From: Planococcus maritimus
GTDB taxonomy: Bacteria > Bacillota > Bacilli > Bacillales_A > Planococcaceae
Assembly (NCBI RefSeq): GCF_001687625.2
Contig: NZ_CP016538.2
Span: forward strand, 956,001 to 1,020,000
DNA length: 64,000 nt
Direction: 5' to 3'
Shown: one piece after another, positions 15,947 to 23,419 of the stretch
Position numbering within the stretch: position 1 is the first letter of the stretch
Layout of the letters: each line of letters begins with the position of its first letter
Notes under the pieces: model-generated
The model's input: only the letters and a program-made list of their open reading frames with translations
The model's database searches: none
What the model was told of the DNA's origin: nothing
Program-made: the position numbers and the translations under genes

Positions 15947-17104
15947 ATGAAATTTATAGAAGACTTAAGCCCTGTATGGCAAGAAAAATGGAAACAAACC
16001 GGTTTTACCGAAGCGATGCCGATTCAGGAACAGATGATTCCGGAAATGCTCGCAGGAAACGACATCGTGGCGGAATCGCCGACCGGGTCAGGAAAAACCT
16101 TGGCATATCTATTGCCAATTTTAGAGCGCGTCAACCCGAAAAAACCGAATACGCAAGCGATGATTATCGCCCCTTCACAAGAACTCGCGATGCAAATCGT
16201 CAATGTTTTGCGTGAATGGACGACGGGAACGGATGTGACCGTCACCCCATTGATCGGCGGTGCGAATATCCAGCGGCAATTGGATAAGTTAAAGAAAAAG
16301 CCGACAATCGTCGTGGGCACACCAGGGCGCTTGAACGAATTGGTCAAGACCAAGAAACTCAAGATGCATGAAGTGCGCATTATGGTACTCGATGAAGGGG
16401 ATCAATTGATGGCACGCGAACACCGCGGCATCATGAAAGACCTCATCGAAAGAACACAGCAAGATCGCCAGCTTGTATTGGTATCGGCGACGATTACAGA
16501 GGAAATCGAATTGGTGGCAGAGCGTTTGATGAAACACCCGACACGCCTGCAAGTATCGGCTGAACAATTGCCCAAGCAAGGTAAAGTGACACATTCGTTC
16601 ATCAAGGTCGATGAGCGCGACAAGACCGACTTGCTTCGCAGCCTATCGCATATGACAGGGGTCAAGGCATTGGCGTTCGTCAACAATCTTGACCAAGTGC
16701 TAATGAAAGAAAGTAAGTTAAAATTCCGCGACGCCAAAATCGCGACTTTGCATTCCGAAATGAAAAAAGAAGAACGCAAGAAAGCATTGGATGATTTCCG
16801 TAAAGGTGAAACAGCCGTCTTGATCGCGACCGAAGTGGCGGCACGGGGACTGGATATCGATCAGTTGACACATGTCATCCACGTCGATGCTCCGATGACT
16901 GTCGAGCAGTATTTGCACCGCTCGGGCAGAACCGGGCGCGCGGGAGCTGACGGGGAAGTGTTGACGCTTCTTGCCTATGCGGATGAAAAACATTATAAGA
17001 AATTGACGAAAGAGTTGCCGGGTAAACCAGTACAAAAAATCATGCACGGCGGCGAACTGATCGAAGGCAATAGCAAAACCATCTCAGCAAAGGGGAAGAA
17101 ATAA
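15947..17104 (+). CDS. DEAD-box-family ATP-dependent RNA helicase (YfmL-like)
   Basis: A 385-residue SF2 RNA helicase with only the two RecA domains and a short basic tail. Visible motifs: Q motif with TEAMPIQEQMIP, motif I SPTGSGKT (44-51), motif II, motif III SAT (near 181), motif V ATEVAARGLD and motif VI HRSGRTGRAG. Motif II reads DEGD (149-152) rather than DEAD. The size and this variant resemble YfmL of B. subtilis, which helps assemble the ribosomal large subunit; the orthology is inferred. ATG 15947 follows AAGGTGG by eight bases, so the GTG at 15935 is not chosen. The stop codon shares a base with the start of the aminopeptidase gene. Confidence 0.88.
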   Translation: MKFIEDLSPVWQEKWKQTGFTEAMPIQEQMIPEMLAGNDIVAESPTGSGKTLAYLLPILERVNPKKPNTQAMIIAPSQELAMQIVNVLREWTTGTDVTVTPLIGGANIQRQLDKLKKKPTIVVGTPGRLNELVKTKKLKMHEVRIMVLDEGDQLMAREHRGIMKDLIERTQQDRQLVLVSATITEEIELVAERLMKHPTRLQVSAEQLPKQGKVTHSFIKVDERDKTDLLRSLSHMTGVKALAFVNNLDQVLMKESKLKFRDAKIATLHSEMKKEERKKALDDFRKGETAVLIATEVAARGLDIDQLTHVIHVDAPMTVEQYLHRSGRTGRAGADGEVLTLLAYADEKHYKKLTKELPGKPVQKIMHGGELIEGNSKTISAKGKK

Positions 17105-18327
17105 TGAGCTTCCAAGAAAAATTAGCGCAGTATGCTGAACTGACGGTCCGTGTTGGCGTCAACATCCAGCCGGGGCAGGAATTGCTGATTCAAACAACGA
17201 CAGATACCGTAGAATTTACTCGTTTGGTAGTTGAAAAAGCTTATGAAGCCGGGGCAAAACAAGTCCATGTCGCTTTTTCAGATCCTTTTGTGATGCGCAC
17301 GCATTACGAATTGGCGCCGGACGCTGCATTTCATGAGTTTCCTGATTGGACAGTCAAACAGCGCGATGCCATCATCGACCACAAAGGCGCATTCTTGTGG
17401 ATTGATGCAGAGGATCCGGATTTATTTGCCGGCATTCCGGCAAAACGCCTGAGCGATGGGCAAAAATCTGCAGGAAAAGCATTAGAGCGCTACCGTCAGG
17501 CTGTTGGGTCCGACAAAATCGCCTGGTCGATCGTCGCCATCCCTTCTGAAAAATGGGCAGAAAAAGTGTTCCCGGACGAACAGGACCAAATGGAAACCCT
17601 CTGGCAAGCGATTTTCCAAACCGTGCGCATTGGAGATGGTGACGCGGTCGCCCTCTGGCAAGAGCATATCAAAAATTTGGAACAGCGGGCAGCTGCTTTG
17701 AATGAGCGACATTACCGGAAATTGCATTACCGTGCACCGGGAACCGATTTGACGATTGGCTTACCGGCGGGCCATATGTGGATGACCGGAGCTTCCCACA
17801 CGCCAGACAATGTGCCATTTATCGCTAACATGCCGACAGAAGAAGTATATACCGTGCCGGCTAAACTGGAAGTCGAAGGCACTGTGCGCAACACAAAGCC
17901 ACTTGTGTATCAAGGCAATATTATCGATGGCTTTACCTTGTATTTTGAGAAAGGTCGCATTGTTAAAGCCCATGCAGAAGTCGGACAGGAGCTGTTGGAT
18001 GAACTGATTTCAGCCGATGAAGGGGCAGCGTACTTGGGAGAAGTGGCGCTAGTACCAGTGGAATCCCCGATTTCTAAGTCTGGCGTTTTGTTCTATAACA
18101 CCTTATTCGATGAAAACGCATCGAATCATTTGGCCATTGGCGACTCCTATCCAACTTGTCTCGAAGGTGGAACAGATCTCGAGCGCGATCAATTGCAGGA
18201 TTATGGATTGAATACATCGATTGTCCATGAAGATTTCATGATTGGTTCGAGCGAGATGGACATTGACGGGATTACAGAAGACGGCACAACCGAAGCCATT
18301 TTCCGACAAGGAAATTGGGCATTCTAA
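17104..18327 (+). CDS. ampS: M29 family metallo-aminopeptidase
   Basis: A 407-residue cytosolic aminopeptidase of family M29 (AmpS/PepS), a two-metal enzyme releasing N-terminal residues from peptides. Hallmarks are the start with VRVGVNIQPGQEL, the metal-binding stretch around MPTEEVYTVP (Glu), and the C-terminal block with NHLAIGDSYPTC, HEDFMIGSSEMDIDGI (His and Asp ligands). The ATG overlaps the helicase stop by one base (taATG), so it is translationally coupled to the helicase. A second M29 enzyme of the same layout is at 28300-29532; the two are paralogues with clearly different sequences. Which one is the AmpS orthologue cannot be decided here. Confidence 0.92.
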   Translation: MSFQEKLAQYAELTVRVGVNIQPGQELLIQTTTDTVEFTRLVVEKAYEAGAKQVHVAFSDPFVMRTHYELAPDAAFHEFPDWTVKQRDAIIDHKGAFLWIDAEDPDLFAGIPAKRLSDGQKSAGKALERYRQAVGSDKIAWSIVAIPSEKWAEKVFPDEQDQMETLWQAIFQTVRIGDGDAVALWQEHIKNLEQRAAALNERHYRKLHYRAPGTDLTIGLPAGHMWMTGASHTPDNVPFIANMPTEEVYTVPAKLEVEGTVRNTKPLVYQGNIIDGFTLYFEKGRIVKAHAEVGQELLDELISADEGAAYLGEVALVPVESPISKSGVLFYNTLFDENASNHLAIGDSYPTCLEGGTDLERDQLQDYGLNTSIVHEDFMIGSSEMDIDGITEDGTTEAIFRQGNWAF

Positions 18328-18339
18328 CGAGGTGACTAC

Positions 18340-19275
18340 ATGAAAAAGACGATGAGTTCAGTGGCGGCGGGGCTGTTGCTAATAGCTATGGGCACCACCG
18401 TATCGGCAGAGCCGCAAATACCTGCTGCTTATGTGGCCATCGGCGATTCACTGGCGGCAGGCCAGACGCCGAACCGGGCAATTGACAGCGGTTATACAGA
18501 CTTGATTGCACAGGAATTGACACGCAACCAGCCGCTTGCCTTCTATTCGAAAAGTTTAGCTTTTCCTGGCTTCACCACAAGTGACGTCCTAGAAAGCATT
18601 GAATCGGATGAGGCAAAAGAGCTGCTGGGTTCGGCAAATATCATCACGGTGTCTGCCGGGGCGAACGATTTGCTGCGACTTGTCCAAGCAACTCCAGCTG
18701 AAGGAGCTCTGAGCTTTGGCGAGATTCAGGCAGATTACGCATTGAATGGGGCCCGAGAAAACGTTGAAACCATTCTTTCCGAACTAGAAGAGCTTGCACC
18801 GTCAGCCGACATCTATGTAATGGGCTATTATTTCGCTTATCCACATGCCCGTGACAGCCAAAAGCAAGGGACGGCTAAGCAGTTGGAGCAGTTAAACGCA
18901 ATCCTTCAACAACAAGCAGAACAGGCGGGCGCGACATTCGTCGATGTATCCGACCGTTTCGGCGAGGATGCGGTGGAACTCGTCCCGAATTCTGGAGACG
19001 TCCATCCGAATATGAATGGCTACCAGGAAATGGCGAACGCGTTTTTCGACCATTATGGGGAAGGGTTCCAAGTAGAAGATGCTGAACTTCCTGAACTAGC
19101 ACCTGTGAGTTTCGAGGAAATTCAGCAAATGCAGGAAGAGGAAGCAGATGAAGGCGAGGGGACGCAACAACAACCCGCCTCAGAGGATGCTTCTAGCGAC
19201 GACTCTGCTGCTAAGCCTTCCGAAAGCGAGGAGCTGGATTATCTAGCGATCCGTCAGGCATTGCCGCTCATTTAG
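18340..19275 (+). CDS. Secreted SGNH/GDSL-family hydrolase
   Basis: A 311-residue exported esterase/lipase-type protein. Residues 1-23 are a signal peptide (MKK then a hydrophobic core and a TVSAEP cleavage area). SGNH blocks are visible: block I AIGDSLAAG (Ser near residue 37), block III SAGANDLL with the Asn, and block V DVHPNMNGY with catalytic Asp and His (near residue 228). After residue ~250 comes a low-complexity acidic tail rich in Glu, Gln and Ser, ending in a short hydrophobic segment; it is probably a flexible linker. The substrate is unknown. It follows the aminopeptidase gene by 12 bases, with a GAGGTG ribosome site, and ends the three-gene unit. Confidence 0.87.
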   Translation: MKKTMSSVAAGLLLIAMGTTVSAEPQIPAAYVAIGDSLAAGQTPNRAIDSGYTDLIAQELTRNQPLAFYSKSLAFPGFTTSDVLESIESDEAKELLGSANIITVSAGANDLLRLVQATPAEGALSFGEIQADYALNGARENVETILSELEELAPSADIYVMGYYFAYPHARDSQKQGTAKQLEQLNAILQQQAEQAGATFVDVSDRFGEDAVELVPNSGDVHPNMNGYQEMANAFFDHYGEGFQVEDAELPELAPVSFEEIQQMQEEEADEGEGTQQQPASEDASSDDSAAKPSESEELDYLAIRQALPLI

Positions 19276-19289
19276 CATGTAAGCAATAG

Positions 19290-19330
19290 AAAAAGGCCAG
19301 AGAAAATGATTCATTTTCTCTGGCCTTTTA
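19290..19330 (+). terminator. Terminator after the SGNH hydrolase
   Basis: A perfect 18-bp stem (AAAAGGCCAGAGAAAATG / its complement) with a minimal loop, usable in both directions. Confidence 0.9.
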
Positions 19331-19334
19331 TCGT

Positions 19335-19478
19335 TCAGCGGCTTTTTCGCGAGTCGCTGCGAGTATCGTTTTCATTAGTTGTGTTGTTCTTTTTTCGGTT
19401 GTTTATTACTTTGCGGATGATCGGGTAAGCAATCGGCCCGTATTTAATCGCAGATCTGACAAGTCTTCCAATCGCCAT
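19335..19478 (-). CDS. Small basic protein, 47 residues, unknown function
   Basis: A short frame on the minus strand, not covered by standard length limits, with GGAG about nine bases upstream of the ATG. It encodes a 47-residue, strongly basic protein: an N-terminal amphipathic segment (MAIGRLVRSAIKYGPIAYP) with hydrophobic and basic residues, then a polar Arg/Lys/Asn-rich tail. The pattern suggests membrane-surface binding, but I do not recognise a named family with confidence. It shares the terminator at 19290-19330 in the reverse direction and is divergent in mode from no other gene. It is likely real because of the ribosome site and the coherent residue pattern. Confidence 0.6.
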   Translation of the reverse strand: MAIGRLVRSAIKYGPIAYPIIRKVINNRKKNNTTNENDTRSDSRKSR

Positions 19479-19542
19479 ATTTATCGCTCCATTCATCTAT
19501 TCGTATTGAGGTTTAGTAGTGTTTTCCCGGGTCTTGTCTTAA

Positions 19543-20643
19543 TTAAACATTCGCCGGGGCAAGGGCATGCGCTATCAAAATATCTTTAAAGGAATGGACA
19601 CTAGAAATGGAGACGTATTCTGCGTTGCCATGCCAGTCATCTCCACTCGGCCCAAATTCGATTGCGCCTTGACCGCCGATTTTTTTGGCATAATGACGGG
19701 TGTCGGCAGCCCCGTGCTGGCCGAACAGCACCGGCTGTTCCGACAGCTTCGTTTCGACAGCTTTCTTCAAAGTTTGGATATACGGATGATCGCCTTTCGT
19801 CGTCAATGCAGGGGTAGAGCCGCCTGCTTGGAAATCCATCTCGACAGCTAGCGTTTCGGCAAGCTGTTCCATCTGACGAACAATCTCGTCTTTGTCCTGG
19901 CCTGGCATAAAGCGGATATCATAGGCCATCTTACACGTGTCCGGTACTACATTATAGCGATCACCTGCATCGATAATTGCTAAGTTAACAGAAGCTTGCT
20001 CATAATACTCCGTCGATTCTTTGCGGAATGGCAAATCTTTCATGCCAGCATGAAATTTCATCGCAGATTCAATAGCGTTGATGCCTTCCCATGGACGCGA
20101 GCCGTGTGCTGGTTTGCCTTTGAATGTCATATCCATTCTTAATATACCTTTTGATTGCAACCCGATCTTCAAATGGGTCGGCTCGCCGCAAATGACAAAA
20201 TCACCATAATGGCCTTGATCGACAAGCCACTCTGAAGTGTAATGCCCACCGGTTTCTTCATCGGTGACGATATGTAGATGCACTTCACGTGGTAACGCGG
20301 CCGCATCAAGTTCAACGAATGCTTGCATCATTCCTGCGACACCTGCCTTCATATCAGCAGAGCCACGGCCATATAGTTTGTCGCCGTCTTCAATCGGGGA
20401 GAATTGCTCTTTACGCCCCGGCACGACGTCGACATGGCCGTTCCAAATGATCTTATCATCGCCTCGCCCTTTAGCGGCGGTCAGCATCAGGTAGCCATCG
20501 TTATCATGAACTTCGACATCTTCCCCGTGAGCCTTAAGCCATTCTGAACAGAACAACAAGGCTTCGTTTGCCCCTTCTTTTGTATCGCTTTCAATCTTGA
20601 TCAAATCCTTTAATAAATCAATCATTGAACCGGCAGTTTTCAA
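19543..20643 (-). CDS. M20 family metallopeptidase (ArgE/DapE type deacylase)
   Basis: A 366-residue cytosolic di-zinc deacylase of the ArgE/DapE/ACY1 group. Seen directly: the first metal motif GHVDVVPG (His and Asp, residues ~68-75), LYGRGSADMKAG with the second Asp ligand, DEETGG with the catalytic Glu, and the lid domain's KGKPAHGSRPW. The substrate (N-acetylornithine, succinyl-diaminopimelate or another N-acyl amino acid) is not decidable; no arg or dap genes are nearby. The best start is TTG 20643, with AAGGTGG/GGAGG upstream; the ATG six codons later has no ribosome site. It reads divergently from the thiT riboswitch region. Confidence 0.9.
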   Translation of the reverse strand: MKTAGSMIDLLKDLIKIESDTKEGANEALLFCSEWLKAHGEDVEVHDNDGYLMLTAAKGRGDDKIIWNGHVDVVPGRKEQFSPIEDGDKLYGRGSADMKAGVAGMMQAFVELDAAALPREVHLHIVTDEETGGHYTSEWLVDQGHYGDFVICGEPTHLKIGLQSKGILRMDMTFKGKPAHGSRPWEGINAIESAMKFHAGMKDLPFRKESTEYYEQASVNLAIIDAGDRYNVVPDTCKMAYDIRFMPGQDKDEIVRQMEQLAETLAVEMDFQAGGSTPALTTKGDHPYIQTLKKAVETKLSEQPVLFGQHGAADTRHYAKKIGGQGAIEFGPSGDDWHGNAEYVSISSVHSFKDILIAHALAPANV

Positions 20644-20712
20644 GCTGCCTCCACCACCTTCCGCAAAGTTTGCTAATTCCTAACTACCCTAATCCGTTTA
20701 GCTGAAACAGCC

Positions 20713-20741
20713 TTGCAAGCCAAGCGGGCGTTGTGTACAAT
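20713..20741 (+). promoter_or_regulatory. Promoter of the TPP riboswitch-thiT transcript
   Basis: TTGCAA (20713-20718), a 17-base spacer and TACAAT (20736-20741) form a good sigma-A promoter about 30 bases ahead of the riboswitch. Confidence 0.75.
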
Positions 20742-20767
20742 ACACATAATAGCGGAATAATTGTATA

Positions 20768-20856
20768 CACCACAAGGGGAGCTTTGGCTGAGAGTGAACG
20801 AGTAAGTTCTTACCCTTCGAACCTGTAAGGTAACACTTGCGCAGGGATGTGGATGG
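20768..20856 (+). promoter_or_regulatory. TPP (THI-box) riboswitch
   Basis: The thiamin-pyrophosphate aptamer is recognised from its conserved cores: GGGGAGC-(5)-GGCTGAGAG on the 5' side and ACCCTTCGAACCTG, GTAACACTTGCGCAGGGA on the 3' side, closed by a CACCACA / TGTGG P1 stem. Pairing regions P2 to P5 can all be drawn. It lies directly before an intrinsic terminator and the thiT frame, so high TPP should stop transcription. Confidence 0.97.
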
Positions 20857-20870
20857 AAAACCGGCCCGAG

Positions 20871-20903
20871 CGGCGCCAGGATCTATCCTGGCGCCGTTTT
20901 TTT
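20871..20903 (+). terminator. Expression-platform terminator of the TPP riboswitch
   Basis: CGGCGCCAGGAT pairs with ATCCTGGCGCCG over a two-base loop, followed by seven T residues, 58 bases before the thiT start. Confidence 0.92.
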
Positions 20904-20960
20904 ATGGTTTTGTAAAACGGCCCTTCTGGTGATGTGCAAATCCAAAAGGAGGCAGTTTGA

Positions 20961-21535
20961 ATGAGAAATAAACGTGTATTGTTAATGGTCGAAATTGCAA
21001 TTTTTGCAGCTCTCGGCTTTGTCTTGGATTTTGTGGCCTTTCGCATGCCGCAAGGGGATCGGTCAGCTTGGTCATGATTCCGATTGTGCTAATGGCATTC
21101 CGCAGAGGCGTCGCAGCAGGCGTCGTCACAGGCCTACTTGTCGGCTTATTGCAGATTGTGACGGGTTTTATCTCGGTAGCGCCGTTATCATTCGGCTTTG
21201 TGGTCATGCAAGTCATCTTGGATTATCTGCTGGCATATGGCGTCGTTGGCCTTGCCGGTTTGATGCGCGGCCGTTATTTAGAGGCGGTACGGGCGAAAAA
21301 GACTGGCAATGTCATCATCATGGTTGCACTTGGCGTCTTGATTGGTTCGTTTCTCCGTTATGCGATCCATGTTATTACGGGAATCCTGTTTTTCGGCATG
21401 TTTGCTGATGGCAATGTCTTTATCTACTCAGCGGCTTATAATGCTACTTACATGATACCGGTCGCAATCGTCGCGGCCATTGTCTGTTCGTTGCTATTCT
21501 TGACAGCGCCGCGTCTGACGCAGCCAGATTCTTGA
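20961..21535 (+). pseudogene. thiT: thiT, thiamin ECF transporter S component, broken by a one-base frameshift
   Basis: ThiT is the membrane subunit that binds thiamin for an energy-coupling-factor transporter. The first 32 codons after ATG 20961 (AAAGGAGG upstream) give the ThiT N-terminus up to FRMPQG; the frame then runs into a stop. The rest of the protein (GSVSL, then VMIPIVLMAFRRG, the ThiT thiamin-binding strand, and four to five further helices) continues in the +2 frame to 21535. Inserting one G in the GGGG run at 21054-21057 restores an intact 191-residue protein of normal length. The change is either a real inactivating or phase-variable event or a sequencing error in a homopolymer. 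The riboswitch upstream is intact. Confidence 0.9.
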
Positions 21536-21539
21536 TCGA

Positions 21540-21567
21540 ACCCGCCTAGCGATAGGCGGGTTTTTTT
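21540..21567 (+). terminator. Terminator after thiT
   Basis: ACCCGCCTA-gcga-TAGGCGGGT with a GNRA-type loop and seven T residues. Confidence 0.92.
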
Positions 21568-21696
21568 ATGGATAACATGACAAATTCCCGTGTTTGGTTG
21601 AAGTTTTACGGTATTGCTTTTGGAAGGTGTGAGAAGCGAGAGCGGCTTATTCTATGTTATAATGCTCAAATAGAATAGTGTGAAAGAAGGGTATTT

Positions 21697-22449
21697 ATGA
21701 TAGCGACGAATGAAAAAGATATTGAAGGCTTGAAAAAAGCGGGACAGATGGTGGCAGAAATCCGAGAAACGATGAAAGCCGCCGTGAAGCCTGGCATTAC
21801 GACAAAAGAACTCGATGAATTGGGCGGGCAGCTATTCAAGGAATGGGGCGGCGTCTCTGCTCCTAAATCGGAATACGACTTCCCTGGTTATACGTGTATC
21901 AGCGTCAACGAAGAAGTGGCGCATGGCATTCCAGGAAAGCGCGTCATTAATGACGGCGACATCGTAAATATCGATGTCTCCGGATCGTACGGTGAATATT
22001 TTGCCGATACGGGCATTTCCTTCGTGGTCGGCGAAGGGCATGAAGCGAAAGAAAAGCTTTGCCAAGCTGCAGAATCTGCCTTCGAGCGAGCTATGATGAA
22101 AGTAAAAGCCGGCGCTAAATTAAATCAGATCGGCAAAGCAGTGGAGCGCGAAGCGAAAGACCAAGGCTTGTTTGTCATTAAGAACCTGACTGGCCACGGC
22201 GTCGGAAAATCGCTTCATGAAGCGCCGCAATATATCCTTAATTATTACGATGCATGGGAAACAACGATTTTGAAAGAAGGCATGGTGCTGGCAGTCGAGC
22301 CGTTTATTTCCCAAAAGGCTGAGCATATTATCGAATCTGGCGACGGCTGGACCTTTATCACACCGGATCAATCGCTGGTTGCCCAGATTGAACATACTGT
22401 ACTCGTCACTAAAGGCGAACCGATTTTGCTGACGAAACTGGAAAAATAA
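21697..22449 (+). CDS. map: Methionine aminopeptidase, type I
   Basis: A 250-residue cytosolic enzyme that removes the initiator methionine. The pita-bread metal ligands are all present: Asp in NIDVSG, Asp in FADTGIS, His in GHGVGKSLHE, Glu in AVEPFIS and Glu in QIEHTV, plus the substrate His in VAHGIPG. B. subtilis has two such enzymes: Map in the ribosomal-protein operon and the stand-alone MapB (YflG). The isolated position here and the length fit the MapB type. A TATAAT -10 lies at 21658-21663. An AGAAGG ribosome site precedes the ATG, and a bidirectional terminator follows. Confidence 0.94.
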   Translation: MIATNEKDIEGLKKAGQMVAEIRETMKAAVKPGITTKELDELGGQLFKEWGGVSAPKSEYDFPGYTCISVNEEVAHGIPGKRVINDGDIVNIDVSGSYGEYFADTGISFVVGEGHEAKEKLCQAAESAFERAMMKVKAGAKLNQIGKAVEREAKDQGLFVIKNLTGHGVGKSLHEAPQYILNYYDAWETTILKEGMVLAVEPFISQKAEHIIESGDGWTFITPDQSLVAQIEHTVLVTKGEPILLTKLEK

Positions 22450-22460
22450 ATCATCGAATA

Positions 22461-22496
22461 CAAAAAAACAACCATCAGCCGATGGTTGTTTTTTTA
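22461..22496. terminator. Bidirectional terminator between map and the TspO-like gene
   Basis: AAAAAAACAACCATC-agcc-GATGGTTGTTTTTTT; its 3' edge contains the stop codon of the minus-strand gene. Confidence 0.9.
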
Positions 22497-23234
22497 TGGC
22501 GTTATAACCGGTTTTGACGGTTTTTTCTTGATCAACAAAATGCCCGTTAGCAAAACGCCGCTCAGGAACAAAGCGGCCGTGCTGACTAGTAACTCATCCA
22601 TGCCGTGGCGGACGGCAATTGCAACGAACGCCCAGATAAACACCAAAGTCAGCGGAATATCTGAATGGTGAAAGCGGATGTGAAGCGCAAGTGCAGTTGC
22701 GACAGTCAACATAATAACTGTCCATAATTGATCACTCAGCCCCCAGCCGCTCCAGCTATGGACAGTCAGCACGTAGCTGATATTGGCAATCGTCGCCACA
22801 CTGATCCAGCCAAGATTGACGGAAATCGGCAAGCGTTCCATAAAGCCCCGTTGGTCGTTGCCATATTCCAAATACAAAGCGATCAGCGACACTAAATAGG
22901 CAATCATCGCAGCGATCGACCAAATAAAGAACTCATAATGCCAGCAAAGCAGCCAGGCAATATTGAAAACAGCGCTCAAGATGAAAAACAGTGAGACTTT
23001 TGCTTGTGGGTGCACGCCTTTTTTCAAGCGCAGCCAAAAGCCGATGATCCAAATAGCCAATAAGATGTAGATAATGGACCAGATGGAAAATGCATAACCG
23101 GCCGGCGTGAAGAGAACCGGCACACGGTCGGAGATTTCACCGGTAGTCTGACCGTTGATCGGCAGTATATTCGCCAAGGCATTCGTGGTGACGACAGCAA
23201 TAAATGCCAGCGTCATCAGCAGTACGCGAATCAT
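22494..23234 (-). CDS. TspO/MBR-like tryptophan-rich membrane protein
   Basis: A 246-residue integral membrane protein with seven predicted helices. The start NALANILPINGQTTGEIS followed by FTPAGYAFSIWSIIYILL, and the recurrent WLL, WSI and W-rich helices are typical of the long 'tryptophan-rich sensory protein' group in Bacillales, related to TspO/MBR. TspO proteins bind porphyrins, but the role of this long group is unknown. I choose ATG 23234: GAGGAGGG lies eight bases upstream and the first helix starts here, while the open frame extends ~115 codons upstream without conserved sequence. It is convergent with map and divergent from pepF. Confidence 0.72.
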   Translation of the reverse strand: MIRVLLMTLAFIAVVTTNALANILPINGQTTGEISDRVPVLFTPAGYAFSIWSIIYILLAIWIIGFWLRLKKGVHPQAKVSLFFILSAVFNIAWLLCWHYEFFIWSIAAMIAYLVSLIALYLEYGNDQRGFMERLPISVNLGWISVATIANISYVLTVHSWSGWGLSDQLWTVIMLTVATALALHIRFHHSDIPLTLVFIWAFVAIAVRHGMDELLVSTAALFLSGVLLTGILLIKKKPSKPVITP

Positions 23235-23419
23235 ATGAAATCCCTCCTCAAATATCAGTATAAACTCGCCAGCCCACACCACCAACAAGAAAGTGCAGGA
23301 AGTTTTTGAAAAATGGCGATATCGTGAAAAGTACAGGGCAGTCGCCGTTCCCGTTCCACATAGGGAAATGTTATACTTATTCATGTATTTAGAAAATTCG
23401 TAAACGCAGGGGGAGAAAA

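Noticed and set aside
21068-21535. Independent short thiT beginning at TTG 21068
   Set aside because: No ribosome site is present and the protein would lack its first helix; it is the second half of the frameshifted gene.
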